Of a stretch of 64,000 nt of DNA, positions 43,225-51,588 are shown in pieces. The stretch's first letter is position 1; the number at the start of each line of letters is the position of its first letter. A model generated the notes under the pieces. It did not search any database and was not told the DNA's origin. It worked only from the letters and a program-made list of their open reading frames with translations. Origin of the DNA: Pseudofrankia coriaricola (GTDB taxonomy: Bacteria > Actinomycetota > Actinomycetes > Frankiales > Frankiaceae); assembly GCF_001854805.1 (NCBI RefSeq), contig NZ_MBLO01000223.1, positions 110,758 through 174,757 on the forward strand, read 5' to 3'. The translations under genes and the position numbers were made by a program.

Positions 43225-43556
43225 GCGGGCACCACAACCTCGCCCAGCACGTCCTCGATCAGGTCGAGTCCCTGGGCGGGATGACGCTGCGCCGGTTCTT
43301 CGGCGGCTGGGCGCTGTGCCACACCGGCCGCCAGGTCGCCATGATCATGGACGCTCTCTACGTCAAAATCCCGCCCGGCGACCGGCCAGCATGGGAGGCA
43401 GCAGGCAGCCGGCCGTTCACCTACCAGGCTGCCGGCAAAACCGTCACCGTCCGCGCCTACTACAGCGTCCCCGACGACACGCTCGACGACCGCGACGCCC
43501 TGACCACCCTCATCCGCCACACGATCAGCAAGCTCCCCGCACAGGCCCGGACGTGA
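43221..43556 (+). CDS. TfoX N-terminal-domain protein
   Basis: A 111-residue single-domain protein of the TfoX/Sxy N-terminal type: MTLRRFFGGWALCHTGRQVAM followed by ALYVKIPPGD and a closing helix. In gamma-proteobacteria full-length TfoX controls competence, but such short actinobacterial proteins lack the C-terminal domain and have no set role. GTG start overlapping the previous stop by 4 nt. Confidence 0.75.
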   Translation: MSGHHNLAQHVLDQVESLGGMTLRRFFGGWALCHTGRQVAMIMDALYVKIPPGDRPAWEAAGSRPFTYQAAGKTVTVRAYYSVPDDTLDDRDALTTLIRHTISKLPAQART

Positions 43557-43701
43557 CTGCCGCCGCCGTCGCCGCCAGCCCGATATCTCCAACACATGCC
43601 CGCGGACCAGCCAGTCCCGTTCCCGGGGCCACGGGAACATCCGTTGCAGATCTGGGACTGCACCGGCGGCGCGGACCAGCGGTGGAACGTGCCGAGCTGA
43701 G

Positions 43702-44631
43702 TCACCGTCCGGCCAGGTGCCGCTCCAGCCCGTCCAGCAGGAGGCCCAGGCCGAACTCGAACAACTGATCCAGGTCCAGCTCCATCTCGCTGTTGACCAA
43801 CCGATTCAGCAGCGGGAAGTCGCCGGTACCGGCGATGACGCGGAAGCCGTGCTCCTGGGTCTGCATCCACTCGTCGCTCGTCAGCCCCGAGTCCTGCTCG
43901 GCCTGGGCCTCAGCCTCAAGGTTGAGGGCCAGGCCGCGCACGTGGCTGAACAGCGTCGTGTGGACGTGCATCATCTCCTGGATCGTCAGGCCCAACCCGT
44001 CCAGCGCGCGCAGCGCCCACTCGGTGTGTCGCATCCCGTTGGGGATCAGCTGCGGGCGGGTGACGGACAGCGCCAGGGCGAGCCACGGGTGGCGGCGGAA
44101 CCCTTGCCACTGCACGCGGGAGGACAGTTCCAGCTGGGCTCGCCAACCCTTGGGCGGTCGGGCCGGCAGGGGGTCCTCGCCGAGCACGCTGTCCATCATG
44201 GACACCAGCAACTCGTCCTTGCCGTTGACGTGGCGGTAGAGGGACATCGGGGCCGCGCCCAGCTCGGTCGCGATGCGCCGCATGGACAACTGCGCCAGGC
44301 CCTCGGCGTCGGCGACCCGGATAGCTGCCGCCACGATCCGCTCGCGGGTCAAGTCGGAATCGCCCTCGTGTCGGCGCGCGCCGCGCGCCGACACGCTCGC
44401 CGGCTGGGCGGGTACGGCCGAGCCGGCGACCACCGTGCCCCGACCCGGTAGCGACCGGGTCACCCCCTCGGCGTTCAGGGTCGCGAGCACCTTCGTCGCG
44501 GTGGCCAGGGCCACGCCCCACTCGCGGGTGATGCCGCGTGCCGATGGCACCGGGTCGCCAGGTCGCAGTTCGCCATCGGCGATCCGGGCGCGGATCTCTT
44601 CGGCGATGCGCCGGTACGGAGGCTGAGTCAT
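43702..44631 (-). CDS. GntR-TetR fusion transcriptional regulator
   Basis: A 309-residue regulator with two DNA-binding modules. Residues 1-70 form a GntR winged helix (YRRIAEEIRARIADGELRPG). A linker follows, then a TetR helix-turn-helix at about 92-140 (TRERIVAAAIRVADAEGLAQ, then MSLYRHVNGKDEL) and a TetR_C-type ligand domain. It is divergent from the FAD monooxygenase across 102 bp that contain two palindromes, so it probably represses that gene and itself. TetM/TetX-like or antibiotic-modifying monooxygenases often have such partners. Confidence 0.87.
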   Translation of the reverse strand: MTQPPYRRIAEEIRARIADGELRPGDPVPSARGITREWGVALATATKVLATLNAEGVTRSLPGRGTVVAGSAVPAQPASVSARGARRHEGDSDLTRERIVAAAIRVADAEGLAQLSMRRIATELGAAPMSLYRHVNGKDELLVSMMDSVLGEDPLPARPPKGWRAQLELSSRVQWQGFRRHPWLALALSVTRPQLIPNGMRHTEWALRALDGLGLTIQEMMHVHTTLFSHVRGLALNLEAEAQAEQDSGLTSDEWMQTQEHGFRVIAGTGDFPLLNRLVNSEMELDLDQLFEFGLGLLLDGLERHLAGR

Positions 44632-44649
44632 CGATCGCTCCCCCCTCCC

Positions 44650-44692
44650 GTACTAGTACACCAAGTGGTTTGACTAGCACACGTACGGTGTG
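44650..44692. promoter_or_regulatory. Two palindromes between regulator and monooxygenase
   Basis: GTACTAGTAC (44650-44659) is a perfect 10-bp palindrome, and CACAC-GTACG-GTGTG (44678-44692) is an inverted repeat with 5-bp arms. Two unlike sites in one divergent promoter region fit a regulator with two different DNA-binding domains. TTGACT (44670-44675) is a possible -35 for the monooxygenase, without a good -10. Confidence 0.45.
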
Positions 44693-44733
44693 CGCAAAGG
44701 TTGGTACAGCGTACGCAACGAGGAGGCACAGCA

Positions 44734-45921
44734 ATGGTCAACCGGACGGTACTGATCTCGGGCGCAGGCATCGGCGGGCCGGCGCTCGCGTTCTGGCTGC
44801 GGCGGCATGGCTTCGCACCGACGGTCGTGGAGGTCGCGCCCGCGCCCCGACCCGGCGGGCACGCCGTGGACCTGCGCGGAGCCGGGCGCGAGGTGGTCGA
44901 GCGGATGGGGCTTCTCGACACGGTACGGGCGGAGCGCGTCGACGAGCGCGGATTCGCCTATGTGGACGGTCGCGGCCGGTGGACCGCGAGGATGCCAGCC
45001 GACCTGTTCGACGGCGAGGGCATGGTCGCGGAGATCGAGATCATGCGTGGCAACCTGACCCGCATCCTGTACGACGCCACTCGCGACGGCACCGAATACG
45101 TGTTCGACGACCGGATCACCGGGCTGACCGAGGACGGGGACGGCGTCAAGGTGGCGTTCGCCAGCGGTGCCGTGCGGCGGTTCGACATTGTGGTCGGCGC
45201 GGACGGGCTGCACTCCGGGATACGCCGGCTCGCCTTCGGGCCCGAGCAGGAGTTCGTGCGGCACCTCGGTGGGTACATGGCCTACTTCACGGTCCCGAAC
45301 CCGGGCAACCTGGACCACTGGTTCCTCATGCACGGCGCGCCGGGCGGGCTGGTCGCCGGCATCCGGCCGGAGAACGGCGGCACGGCCAAGGCGATGCTCA
45401 GCTTCACCTCCCCGCCGCTGGACTACGACTGGCGCGATGCGCTTGCCCAGCAGGAGATCCTGCGCGCCAAGTTCACCGGAGTGGGCTGGCTGGTACCGCA
45501 GATCCTCGCCGCGATGCCCGGCGCCGGGGATTTCTACTTCGACTCGCTGAGTCAGGTCCACATGGGACAGTGGTACCGAGGGCGGACGGTGCTGCTCGGC
45601 GACGCCGGGTACTGCGGCTCGCCGCTGGCAGGGCTCGGTACCGCGATGGCGCTCGTCGCCGCCTACGTGCTCGCCGGTGAACTGTCCGCGACACCGGACG
45701 ACCACGAGGCGGCGTTCGCCCGGTACCAGGATGAGATGCGCGTCTATGTGAAGCAGTGCCAGACCCTGCCACCCGGTGGCATGAAGGGCTTCGCGCCGAA
45801 CAGCGCGCTGATGATCCGCATGCGCAACCTCTCGATGACCATGATGACCCGCTGGCCGATGCGCACGCTCGCCGCCAAGCAATTCCAGAAGGCCGACGCG
45901 ATCGCACTGAAGGACTACTGA
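44734..45921 (+). CDS. FAD-dependent aromatic-hydroxylase-type monooxygenase
   Basis: A 395-residue class A flavoprotein monooxygenase. The dinucleotide motif GAGIGG is at 10-15, the DG-motif region FDIVVGADGLHSGIRR lies mid-protein, and the GD motif GDAGYCGSPLAGLG closes the flavin site. AGGAGG is 7 nt before the ATG. The group includes TetX-like and PHBH-like enzymes that oxidise aromatic or polyketide substrates. Control by the divergent GntR-TetR protein suggests induction by its own substrate, possibly an antibiotic. Confidence 0.87.
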   Translation: MVNRTVLISGAGIGGPALAFWLRRHGFAPTVVEVAPAPRPGGHAVDLRGAGREVVERMGLLDTVRAERVDERGFAYVDGRGRWTARMPADLFDGEGMVAEIEIMRGNLTRILYDATRDGTEYVFDDRITGLTEDGDGVKVAFASGAVRRFDIVVGADGLHSGIRRLAFGPEQEFVRHLGGYMAYFTVPNPGNLDHWFLMHGAPGGLVAGIRPENGGTAKAMLSFTSPPLDYDWRDALAQQEILRAKFTGVGWLVPQILAAMPGAGDFYFDSLSQVHMGQWYRGRTVLLGDAGYCGSPLAGLGTAMALVAAYVLAGELSATPDDHEAAFARYQDEMRVYVKQCQTLPPGGMKGFAPNSALMIRMRNLSMTMMTRWPMRTLAAKQFQKADAIALKDY

Positions 45922-46520
45922 CGGTGATCTATTGACAACAAGCCGATCGCAAGCGCTCGATGGGCGAACAGTTCCACTCTTTCCCACCCGCCCGTCCACC
46001 GTTTCTGGCGGAAAAGGGGAGGTTGATCAACTCCCACACCCGACCCGGCCACACCAACCGCCCACACCGGTCCGACACCCACACCCATCCCGATCATCAG
46101 CCTGACACCACGACCAACCACTCCCGCGACCACACCCCCGAGCTGCCCGCGGCCTCGCTCCCGTCCTCGACCTGCACGAGGGCACCGCCCGCCGCTACAT
46201 CGCCGAACCTCGCAAGGCCGCCGACTCGTCCGCGGCCGCGGCCTGAATCGCGAGGATCAGCCCTCCGGGGGTCGGCGGCGCATCCGCGCGGCCGGAACTC
46301 ACCAGCCCACGTGACTTCCAGCCGCTGCCACGGTCCCGTCGACCGGGAGGCCGGTCGGCGGACAGCCCTTCTTCGCCGCCCATGCGCGCCTGACAACGCC
46401 CGTCTCCGCATGGGCCAAGCGTCGCGGTCCTCGCCCTCGCCGGCGGCGGTGGCAATGACGGTCGGGGTGCGCATCGCCGCGGTCTTGCCGGCTGCCTTGT
46501 CCGGACGTCCGCACATGTGG
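45922..46520. other. Intergenic stretch without an intact gene
   Basis: About 600 bp. One short plus-strand frame near 46150-46245, ending LAPVLDLHEGTARRYIAEP plus a short tail and TGA, looks coding by third-position GC and may be the end of a lost gene. I cannot identify it. The rest shows nothing recognisable. Confidence 0.4.
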
Positions 46521-47075
46521 CTACAGCCGGGTGAGATCGACCTTGACCGGGAAGGGCGCGGCGGCGTCGACGACGCCCGTGAAGACCTCACCGTCGCGGT
46601 AGGTCCCGGACGCCGGGTCGAGGACGTAGGTGTAGACGACCGGGACGCTGGCCGGAGGCTGCTCAACCCGCCAGTAGTACGAGATCCCAGCTCGCGCGTA
46701 CTGCTCGGCTTTGACAATCCGGTCGGTCGTCTCAGAACCAGGCGAGACGACCTCGACGACAAGCAGGATGTGCCCGGGGCGGGCCGGCATGATGTCGATC
46801 GTGTCGGCACGGTACACGACGACATCCGGACGTCGATTTGTCAGCGGCACGTCCTGAAGCCGGACGTCGAAGTCGAAGTCCGCGTTCCAGTCCGGCCCCG
46901 CAGCGGCCTCCAACGCGACCGCGAGGACCTTGATCAGCCTGTTGTGGCGCTTGGACGCGCTGGGACTCACGACGACCATCCCGTCCACGATCTCGATGCC
47001 CGCGCACTGCTCATCGGACCAGGAGTCGTACTGCTCCGCCGTGATCTGCTGGTGCATCCAGGCAGGAGCGATCAT
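46521..47075 (-). CDS. Uma2 family (DUF820) putative endonuclease
   Basis: A 184-residue PD-(D/E)xK-fold protein of the Uma2 type. The active-site strand pair is RRPDVVVYR and LLVVEVVSPGSETTDRIVK, with the usual AGISYYWRVE and a preceding VVVSPSASKRHN segment. Such genes are multi-copy in actinobacteria and cyanobacteria, and their role is unsettled (mobile or restriction-like). The start is uncertain: AAGGAGG lies about 20 nt before the ATG at 47075, and an in-frame ATG at 47057 also exists. Confidence 0.8.
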   Translation of the reverse strand: MIAPAWMHQQITAEQYDSWSDEQCAGIEIVDGMVVVSPSASKRHNRLIKVLAVALEAAAGPDWNADFDFDVRLQDVPLTNRRPDVVVYRADTIDIMPARPGHILLVVEVVSPGSETTDRIVKAEQYARAGISYYWRVEQPPASVPVVYTYVLDPASGTYRDGEVFTGVVDAAAPFPVKVDLTRL

Positions 47076-47346
47076 CTCCGCAGTGATGGCGCGCCTCCTT
47101 CCCGAAGAACCAGACAGGCCCGATCCCTACGCACCAGCCTAGCGCCGTCAGGCCCGAGCACCGACGAACATCGTCCGCACCGACAGCACCGGCTACGGGC
47201 AGCACCTCACTGCTCCTGGTGGAGCTGTAGGCAGTAGTCGACCGCGCGCCGGGCGCCATCGGGTACGGACCGGATCAAGGTCCATAGATGACAAACAGCG
47301 GCAGCGGGACAGGTGCCGAGGACTCCCTCGCGAGTGCCAGCGGGGG
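47076..47346. other. Intergenic stretch beside ABC-exporter remnant
   Basis: No intact gene is recognised between the Uma2 gene and the exporter remnant. Minus-strand open frames here have no ribosome binding site or domain. Together with the remnant and the following 120 bp this makes a gene-free gap of 480 bp. Confidence 0.4.
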
Positions 47347-47439
47347 TCAGTGGCCGTCGTCGAGGACGACGATCCGGTCGCATGCGCGCACGGTGGACAT
47401 ACGGCCGGCGATGACGAGCAAGACCGGTTTGATTTGTCG
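47347..47439 (-). pseudogene. Fragment of an ABC-exporter ATPase
   Basis: The minus strand encodes KPVLLVIAGRMSTVRACDRI followed by VVLDDGH and a TGA stop. This is the standard segment after Walker B in ABCB-type exporters, where VIAHRLSTVRxADRIVVLDDG is usual. The switch His is replaced by Gly and the frame ends early; Walker A, signature and membrane domain are absent. A decayed relic of about 30 codons. Confidence 0.7.
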
Positions 47440-47556
47440 GCACCCGCAGCACCGACACAGCTGGCCATCATGCCGACCGCCCAGTCGTCGAATCAGGCCA
47501 GGTCACAGGCCCAGGTCGAGTTCTGGCACCCCACGCCCAGCCGACGGGCAACTTTG

Positions 47557-48825
47557 TCAACGGTCCTCATCTATCTCGTCGACCAGGCACGCGAGGTAAA
47601 GACGGATTCCAGCGCGCGGATCGCGGATGGCGACCCCCAGCTGTTTTTCGATCTTGTCGAGGCGGTACACGAGGGTATTGCGGTGAACGTGCAGAGCGGC
47701 GGCGGCGCGGACCAGGTTGAAGCCCGACTCGCACCATGCCGCGATGGTATTTCGGATTGTGCGCCATTCGGCGTGATCCGGCAGCGGACCGGCGACAGCA
47801 CGCACATACCTGTTTCGCGCGGCCGGCGGAACGGTCGCCAACAGGTCGGGGACGCGGACGTCGTCGATGTGCGCGACCCGGTCGTGGCGGCCAAGTCGAC
47901 GCATGAGGTACAGGGTGTTTGTGGCGTCGCGATACGAGTCGTGGAGCCCGGACACCGAGGTCGCGTACCCTCCGACGCCGATCCTGCAGGTAACGGAGGA
48001 ACTCGTCAGATCGCTGGCGAGGGCGCGGCAGGTCACCAGGAGACGTCGCGGCGGGTCCTCGGCGACGTTGCAGGGTCCGTCCCACGCTGGGGCGGTGGCG
48101 GGAAGTCGGTGGAGTACGACGAAGCGCCCTGAGGCAGTGGTGCCAATCAGGTCCTGGGCGTCGGGGAATGCCCGGTGCGCCGTTCTCAGGATAGCGGCCT
48201 GCAGCGTCGTGGGTTCCGGCGCCAGGGGGTCGTCGCCATGCGCGTCGACGTGGCTGGGATTACCAGCCACGTCGACGTCGATGACCACGACGGCCCGCGT
48301 CAACCGGAGGTCGTATCCCAGCTCGCTGGCCTTGAACGCGATGAAGTCCGGTTCGGTGACCTGGGGGTCGTAGTGAGCGAGATCGCGTATCAGGTCCTCG
48401 ATCGCGCTCTTCCGCAGCAATCGTGACCGCAGCAGTAGGGACTCGCGCAGCAGGATCTCGGTCTGGTGACGCACAAGGCGGCCGAACCGCTCGACCTGGT
48501 CCGGCTCGCCGGTGATCCCGACGGTGCCGACGGGTTCTCGGTTGAGCATGATCGGAAGGGTTACGCCCGGCTGCACTCCCACGAGTTGGACCGCCGCGTC
48601 GGGACCGTGGCTGGTGGGTCGCAAGGTCCGCACGACCTCGAGGGACGCCTCGTGGAAGGAGCCGATCCGGTCGACGTCGCCGCTGCCGATAACGATCCCA
48701 TCGTTGTCTGTGATCAGGACGTTAAAACCAATGACCGCGCTTGTTTCGCGCGCGATCTCCTGGGCGACCGAGGGTGTCAACATCGTCACTTCCGTGGACA
48801 GGCGCATCACAACTGTACGAACCAT
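47557..48825 (-). CDS. CdaR/PucR-type transcriptional regulator
   Basis: A 422-residue activator-type protein. An N-terminal sugar-diacid-recognition-like domain (LTPSVAQEIARETSAVIGFN, then a GSFHEAS segment) is followed by a GGDEF-like middle region and the C-terminal PucR helix-turn-helix (NLVRAAAALHVHRNTLVYRL). The ATG at 48825 is preferred for the match of its N-terminus to CdaR proteins; a longer frame reaches 48957. It is divergent from the ABC transporter/EutBC operon, which is its likely target. Confidence 0.83.
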   Translation of the reverse strand: MVRTVVMRLSTEVTMLTPSVAQEIARETSAVIGFNVLITDNDGIVIGSGDVDRIGSFHEASLEVVRTLRPTSHGPDAAVQLVGVQPGVTLPIMLNREPVGTVGITGEPDQVERFGRLVRHQTEILLRESLLLRSRLLRKSAIEDLIRDLAHYDPQVTEPDFIAFKASELGYDLRLTRAVVVIDVDVAGNPSHVDAHGDDPLAPEPTTLQAAILRTAHRAFPDAQDLIGTTASGRFVVLHRLPATAPAWDGPCNVAEDPPRRLLVTCRALASDLTSSSVTCRIGVGGYATSVSGLHDSYRDATNTLYLMRRLGRHDRVAHIDDVRVPDLLATVPPAARNRYVRAVAGPLPDHAEWRTIRNTIAAWCESGFNLVRAAAALHVHRNTLVYRLDKIEKQLGVAIRDPRAGIRLYLACLVDEIDEDR

Positions 48826-48865
48826 ACATCCACCGACCTGATGGAAGGCGGTGGTTCGTTGGGTA

Positions 48866-48885
48866 CGTCCAGTGACACCTGGACG
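48866..48885. promoter_or_regulatory. Inverted repeat between CdaR-type gene and eut operon
   Basis: CGTCCAG-TGACAC-CTGGACG has perfect 7-bp arms. It lies 40 bp upstream of the regulator start and 92 bp upstream of the lipoprotein start, in the shared control region, and is the best candidate operator there. Confidence 0.5.
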
Positions 48886-48976
48886 ACGGCCCTCTAGGGT
48901 GCCTCTAACACACGTCCCGTTGATTCCATCTGTGTCTTCCTGTGCGTCGTTCGTCAATAATCACTGAAAGGTGAAG

Positions 48977-49924
48977 ATGCCCGTGCGCCCTCTTCGCGCC
49001 GCCCGGCTACGGCTGGCGGCCCTCGCCTGCGGACTGGCCACGACCGTGCTCATCACAGCCTGCTCGTCTTCGGACGGGAGCACTTCAACTGGGAGTTCTC
49101 CAGCCGCGAGCAACAGCCTTCCCACGATCAAGTCCGGAGTCCTTACGGTCGCTATCGAACCCTACGCTCCCTACACGGAGGCGAAGGGCGACACAATGGT
49201 CGGCTTCGACGCCGACATCATCAACGCCGTTGCCGCTCGACTCGGCTTGAAAGTGAAGGTCGAGGTCACCGACTTCGCGGGCATGCTCGCCGGGGTGCAG
49301 GCCGGCCGGTATGACATCACCGTGGGCGGCGTGGCCTGGACCAAGAAAAGGCAGGAGTCCGGCCTGTTTACGGATCCGCCGTACTATTCACCGCCGGCGA
49401 TGGCGGTACGGTCCAGCAAGACCTACAAGAACGTCCAGGATCTCGAAGGGCTCAACCTCGGCACCGTCGAGGGCTACGTCTGGGTTCAGGCCATTCAGCA
49501 GGTGCCCGGCGCGAAGCTACACGTCTACCCGGACGCCAACGGGGTTCTCGACGACCTCGCGGCCGGCCGGATCGACGTGGGCTTTCTTGACCCGCTGATA
49601 ATCCTGGCCGCCCAGAAGGCCCGGCCCGGAATGAATGTCACCACGGAGTACCTGACCCCGCCCAGCGACGCCGACGTGGCCGAGCATCCCGCATACGACT
49701 ACTTCCGCCCCTACATGACCGGCTTCTACCTGCCGAAGAAAGCTTCGACCCTGGAAAAGGCCATCTCGGCGCAGATCCGGACGATGTACAGCGACGGCGA
49801 GCTGACGACGTTGGCGAAGAAGTACGGCGCGGACCCGGACCAGTTCCTCAAGCCGTCGCCGGGGATGGCCTCAGCTCGTACCGCCGTCGACCGCCCGGAC
49901 GGCTGGGCACCACCATCCATCTGA
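48977..49924 (+). CDS. Amino-acid-type ABC substrate-binding lipoprotein
   Basis: A 315-residue family 3 solute-binding protein (HisJ/GlnH type). Lipobox ITAC with Cys29, a Ser/Thr-rich tether, then SGVLTVAIEPYAPYTE, MVGFDADIINAVAARLGLKV and the RYDITVGGVAWTKKRQE ligand segment. AAAGGTG precedes the ATG at 48977; a GTG at 48971 is also possible. The family normally binds amino acids or related amines. With EutBC downstream, ethanolamine or an N-methylated or amino-acid relative is a reasonable ligand guess. Confidence 0.86.
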   Translation: MPVRPLRAARLRLAALACGLATTVLITACSSSDGSTSTGSSPAASNSLPTIKSGVLTVAIEPYAPYTEAKGDTMVGFDADIINAVAARLGLKVKVEVTDFAGMLAGVQAGRYDITVGGVAWTKKRQESGLFTDPPYYSPPAMAVRSSKTYKNVQDLEGLNLGTVEGYVWVQAIQQVPGAKLHVYPDANGVLDDLAAGRIDVGFLDPLIILAAQKARPGMNVTTEYLTPPSDADVAEHPAYDYFRPYMTGFYLPKKASTLEKAISAQIRTMYSDGELTTLAKKYGADPDQFLKPSPGMASARTAVDRPDGWAPPSI

Positions 49925-49960
49925 GCCGTACAAGCGCGGCTGACTATCGAAGGAGATCCG

Positions 49961-50701
49961 ATGCACCTGGCGTCCGGCCCATTCAAGGTCCCGTGGTCCG
50001 ACTATTACGGAACGCTGTTCGACGGGTTGCAGCGGACCGTCGAGTACACTGTCGTCGGCTTCGCCGGAGCGGCCGCGCTCGGCCTGCTCGTAGCGCTCAT
50101 GCGGGTGAGCACCGTGCGGCTGGTTCGGCTGCCGGCGACGGTGTACACGGAAGTCTTCAAGAACGTTCCGCTGCTTGCCATCATCTTCCTGACCTACTTC
50201 GGTCTCGGGTCGGTCGGCGTGCGGCTCAACGTGTTCGAGGCCGGGACGACCAGTCTCATCCTCTTCTACGCCGCCTACCTGTCCGAGACCTTCAGATCGG
50301 CAATCAGAGGCGTCCACCATGGGCAACGGGAGGCGGCCCAGGCGCTCGGGCTCCGGCGAGTGGACTCCTTCACCAGAGTGATCTTTCCGCAGGCGCTTCG
50401 GCTCGCCCTGCCGGGCACGAACACGATGCTCGTCGACCTGCTCAAGTCGACCTCCCTGTTGGTCACCATCTCCGCCGCGGAACTGATGTCCCAGGCCAGA
50501 CTGATCACCTCGGCCACCTTTCGGGCGCTCGAGGTGTACCTGGTCATCGCGGGGGTCTACTTCGCGCTGTGCTACCCGCTGTCCCAGGGCCTGCTGTGGA
50601 TTGAGCGGCGAGTGCACGCGGGCCTGCCGATCTCGCCGCGCAGACGGCGACTGCTACGCACCGCCGCGGCGCTGCTGACCGAGGAGGAGGCACTGGCGTG
50701 A
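49961..50701 (+). CDS. Amino-acid-type ABC transporter permease
   Basis: A 246-residue permease of the His/Glu/Gln/Arg/opine group with about five membrane segments. The EAA loop that docks the ATPase is intact (REAAQALGLRRVDSFTRVIF). GGAGATC precedes the ATG. The stop overlaps the GTG of the ATPase gene by 4 nt. Only one permease is encoded, so it should act as a homodimer. Confidence 0.88.
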   Translation: MHLASGPFKVPWSDYYGTLFDGLQRTVEYTVVGFAGAAALGLLVALMRVSTVRLVRLPATVYTEVFKNVPLLAIIFLTYFGLGSVGVRLNVFEAGTTSLILFYAAYLSETFRSAIRGVHHGQREAAQALGLRRVDSFTRVIFPQALRLALPGTNTMLVDLLKSTSLLVTISAAELMSQARLITSATFRALEVYLVIAGVYFALCYPLSQGLLWIERRVHAGLPISPRRRRLLRTAAALLTEEEALA

Positions 50702-51588
50702 ACCGCATCGAAGCAGCGCTCGAAGCGCGCAAGGAGACCGGCGTCGCGACGAGCCCGTCAACCGAGGTAGCCGAACCCGCATCCAAAACCTTTGCCGACG
50801 CCGTGCCCGAGGAGAGCCAGTCCGCTGGCGCGACCCCCGTCGTGAGGATCGAGCACCTGTGCAAGTCGTTCGACGGGCGCGTGGTGCTCGACGCCATCGA
50901 TCTGACCGTGCCCCGCGGCAAGATCCTTAGCATCATCGGTCAGAGCGGGGGTGGGAAGACCACGCTGCTGCGCTGTATCAACCTGCTGGAACGACCCGAC
51001 CACGGGTCGATTCAGGTCAACGGCGAGGCGGTCTTCGCCGACGGCCGGGTGGTCTGTCCGGACCTGGCCGCGCTGCGGCGATCCGTGGGCATGGTGTTCC
51101 AGCGATTCAACCTGTTCCCGCACCTCACCGCGGTCGAGAACGTGATGCTCGCGCAGGTGCGGGCCGGGACACCCTCGCGGACGGCGCTGGAACGGTCCGT
51201 GAGTCTGCTGCGCCGGGTGCGTCTCGCCCACCGCGGGCTCGCCTACCCCGACCAGATGTCCGGCGGCGAACAGCAGCGGGTGGCGATCGCCCGTGCCCTG
51301 GCGCTCCGGCCATCCATCCTTCTCTTCGACGAGCCCACCTCCTCACTCGACCCGGAGTCGACGGTCGAGGTCCTGCAGGTCATGCGCGCACTCGCCCAGG
51401 ACGGGATGACCATGATCCTGGTGACCCACGAACTCCCGTTCGCCCGCGGCGTGGCCGACTGGGTGGTGTTCGTCGACGGCGGCCGGATCGTCGAGCAGGG
51501 TCCGCCCGAGGAGATCTTCGACCGTCCTGGCCAGGAGAGGACGCGGGCATTCCTGTCCAACGAAGCCGCGGCCCAGCCCGATGCCTGA
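50698..51588 (+). CDS. Amino-acid-type ABC transporter ATPase (GlnQ-like)
   Basis: A 296-residue ATPase with an extra N-terminal segment of about 50 residues before the core. Walker A GQSGGGKT (81-88), the Q-loop segment VFQRFNLFPHLT, signature MSGGEQQRVAIARAL, Walker B ILLFDEPTSSLDPE and switch VTHELPFA. The core matches GlnQ/HisP. Its 3' end overlaps the FAD oxidase gene by 8 nt, linking uptake and catabolism in one transcript. Confidence 0.89.
   Translation: MNRIEAALEARKETGVATSPSTEVAEPASKTFADAVPEESQSAGATPVVRIEHLCKSFDGRVVLDAIDLTVPRGKILSIIGQSGGGKTTLLRCINLLERPDHGSIQVNGEAVFADGRVVCPDLAALRRSVGMVFQRFNLFPHLTAVENVMLAQVRAGTPSRTALERSVSLLRRVRLAHRGLAYPDQMSGGEQQRVAIARALALRPSILLFDEPTSSLDPESTVEVLQVMRALAQDGMTMILVTHELPFARGVADWVVFVDGGRIVEQGPPEEIFDRPGQERTRAFLSNEAAAQPDA

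Noticed and set aside
45922-46520. Short coding-like frame ending near 46245
   Set aside because: Third-position GC is high, but the sequence is too short and unfamiliar to name, so it is noted only as part of an intergenic stretch.
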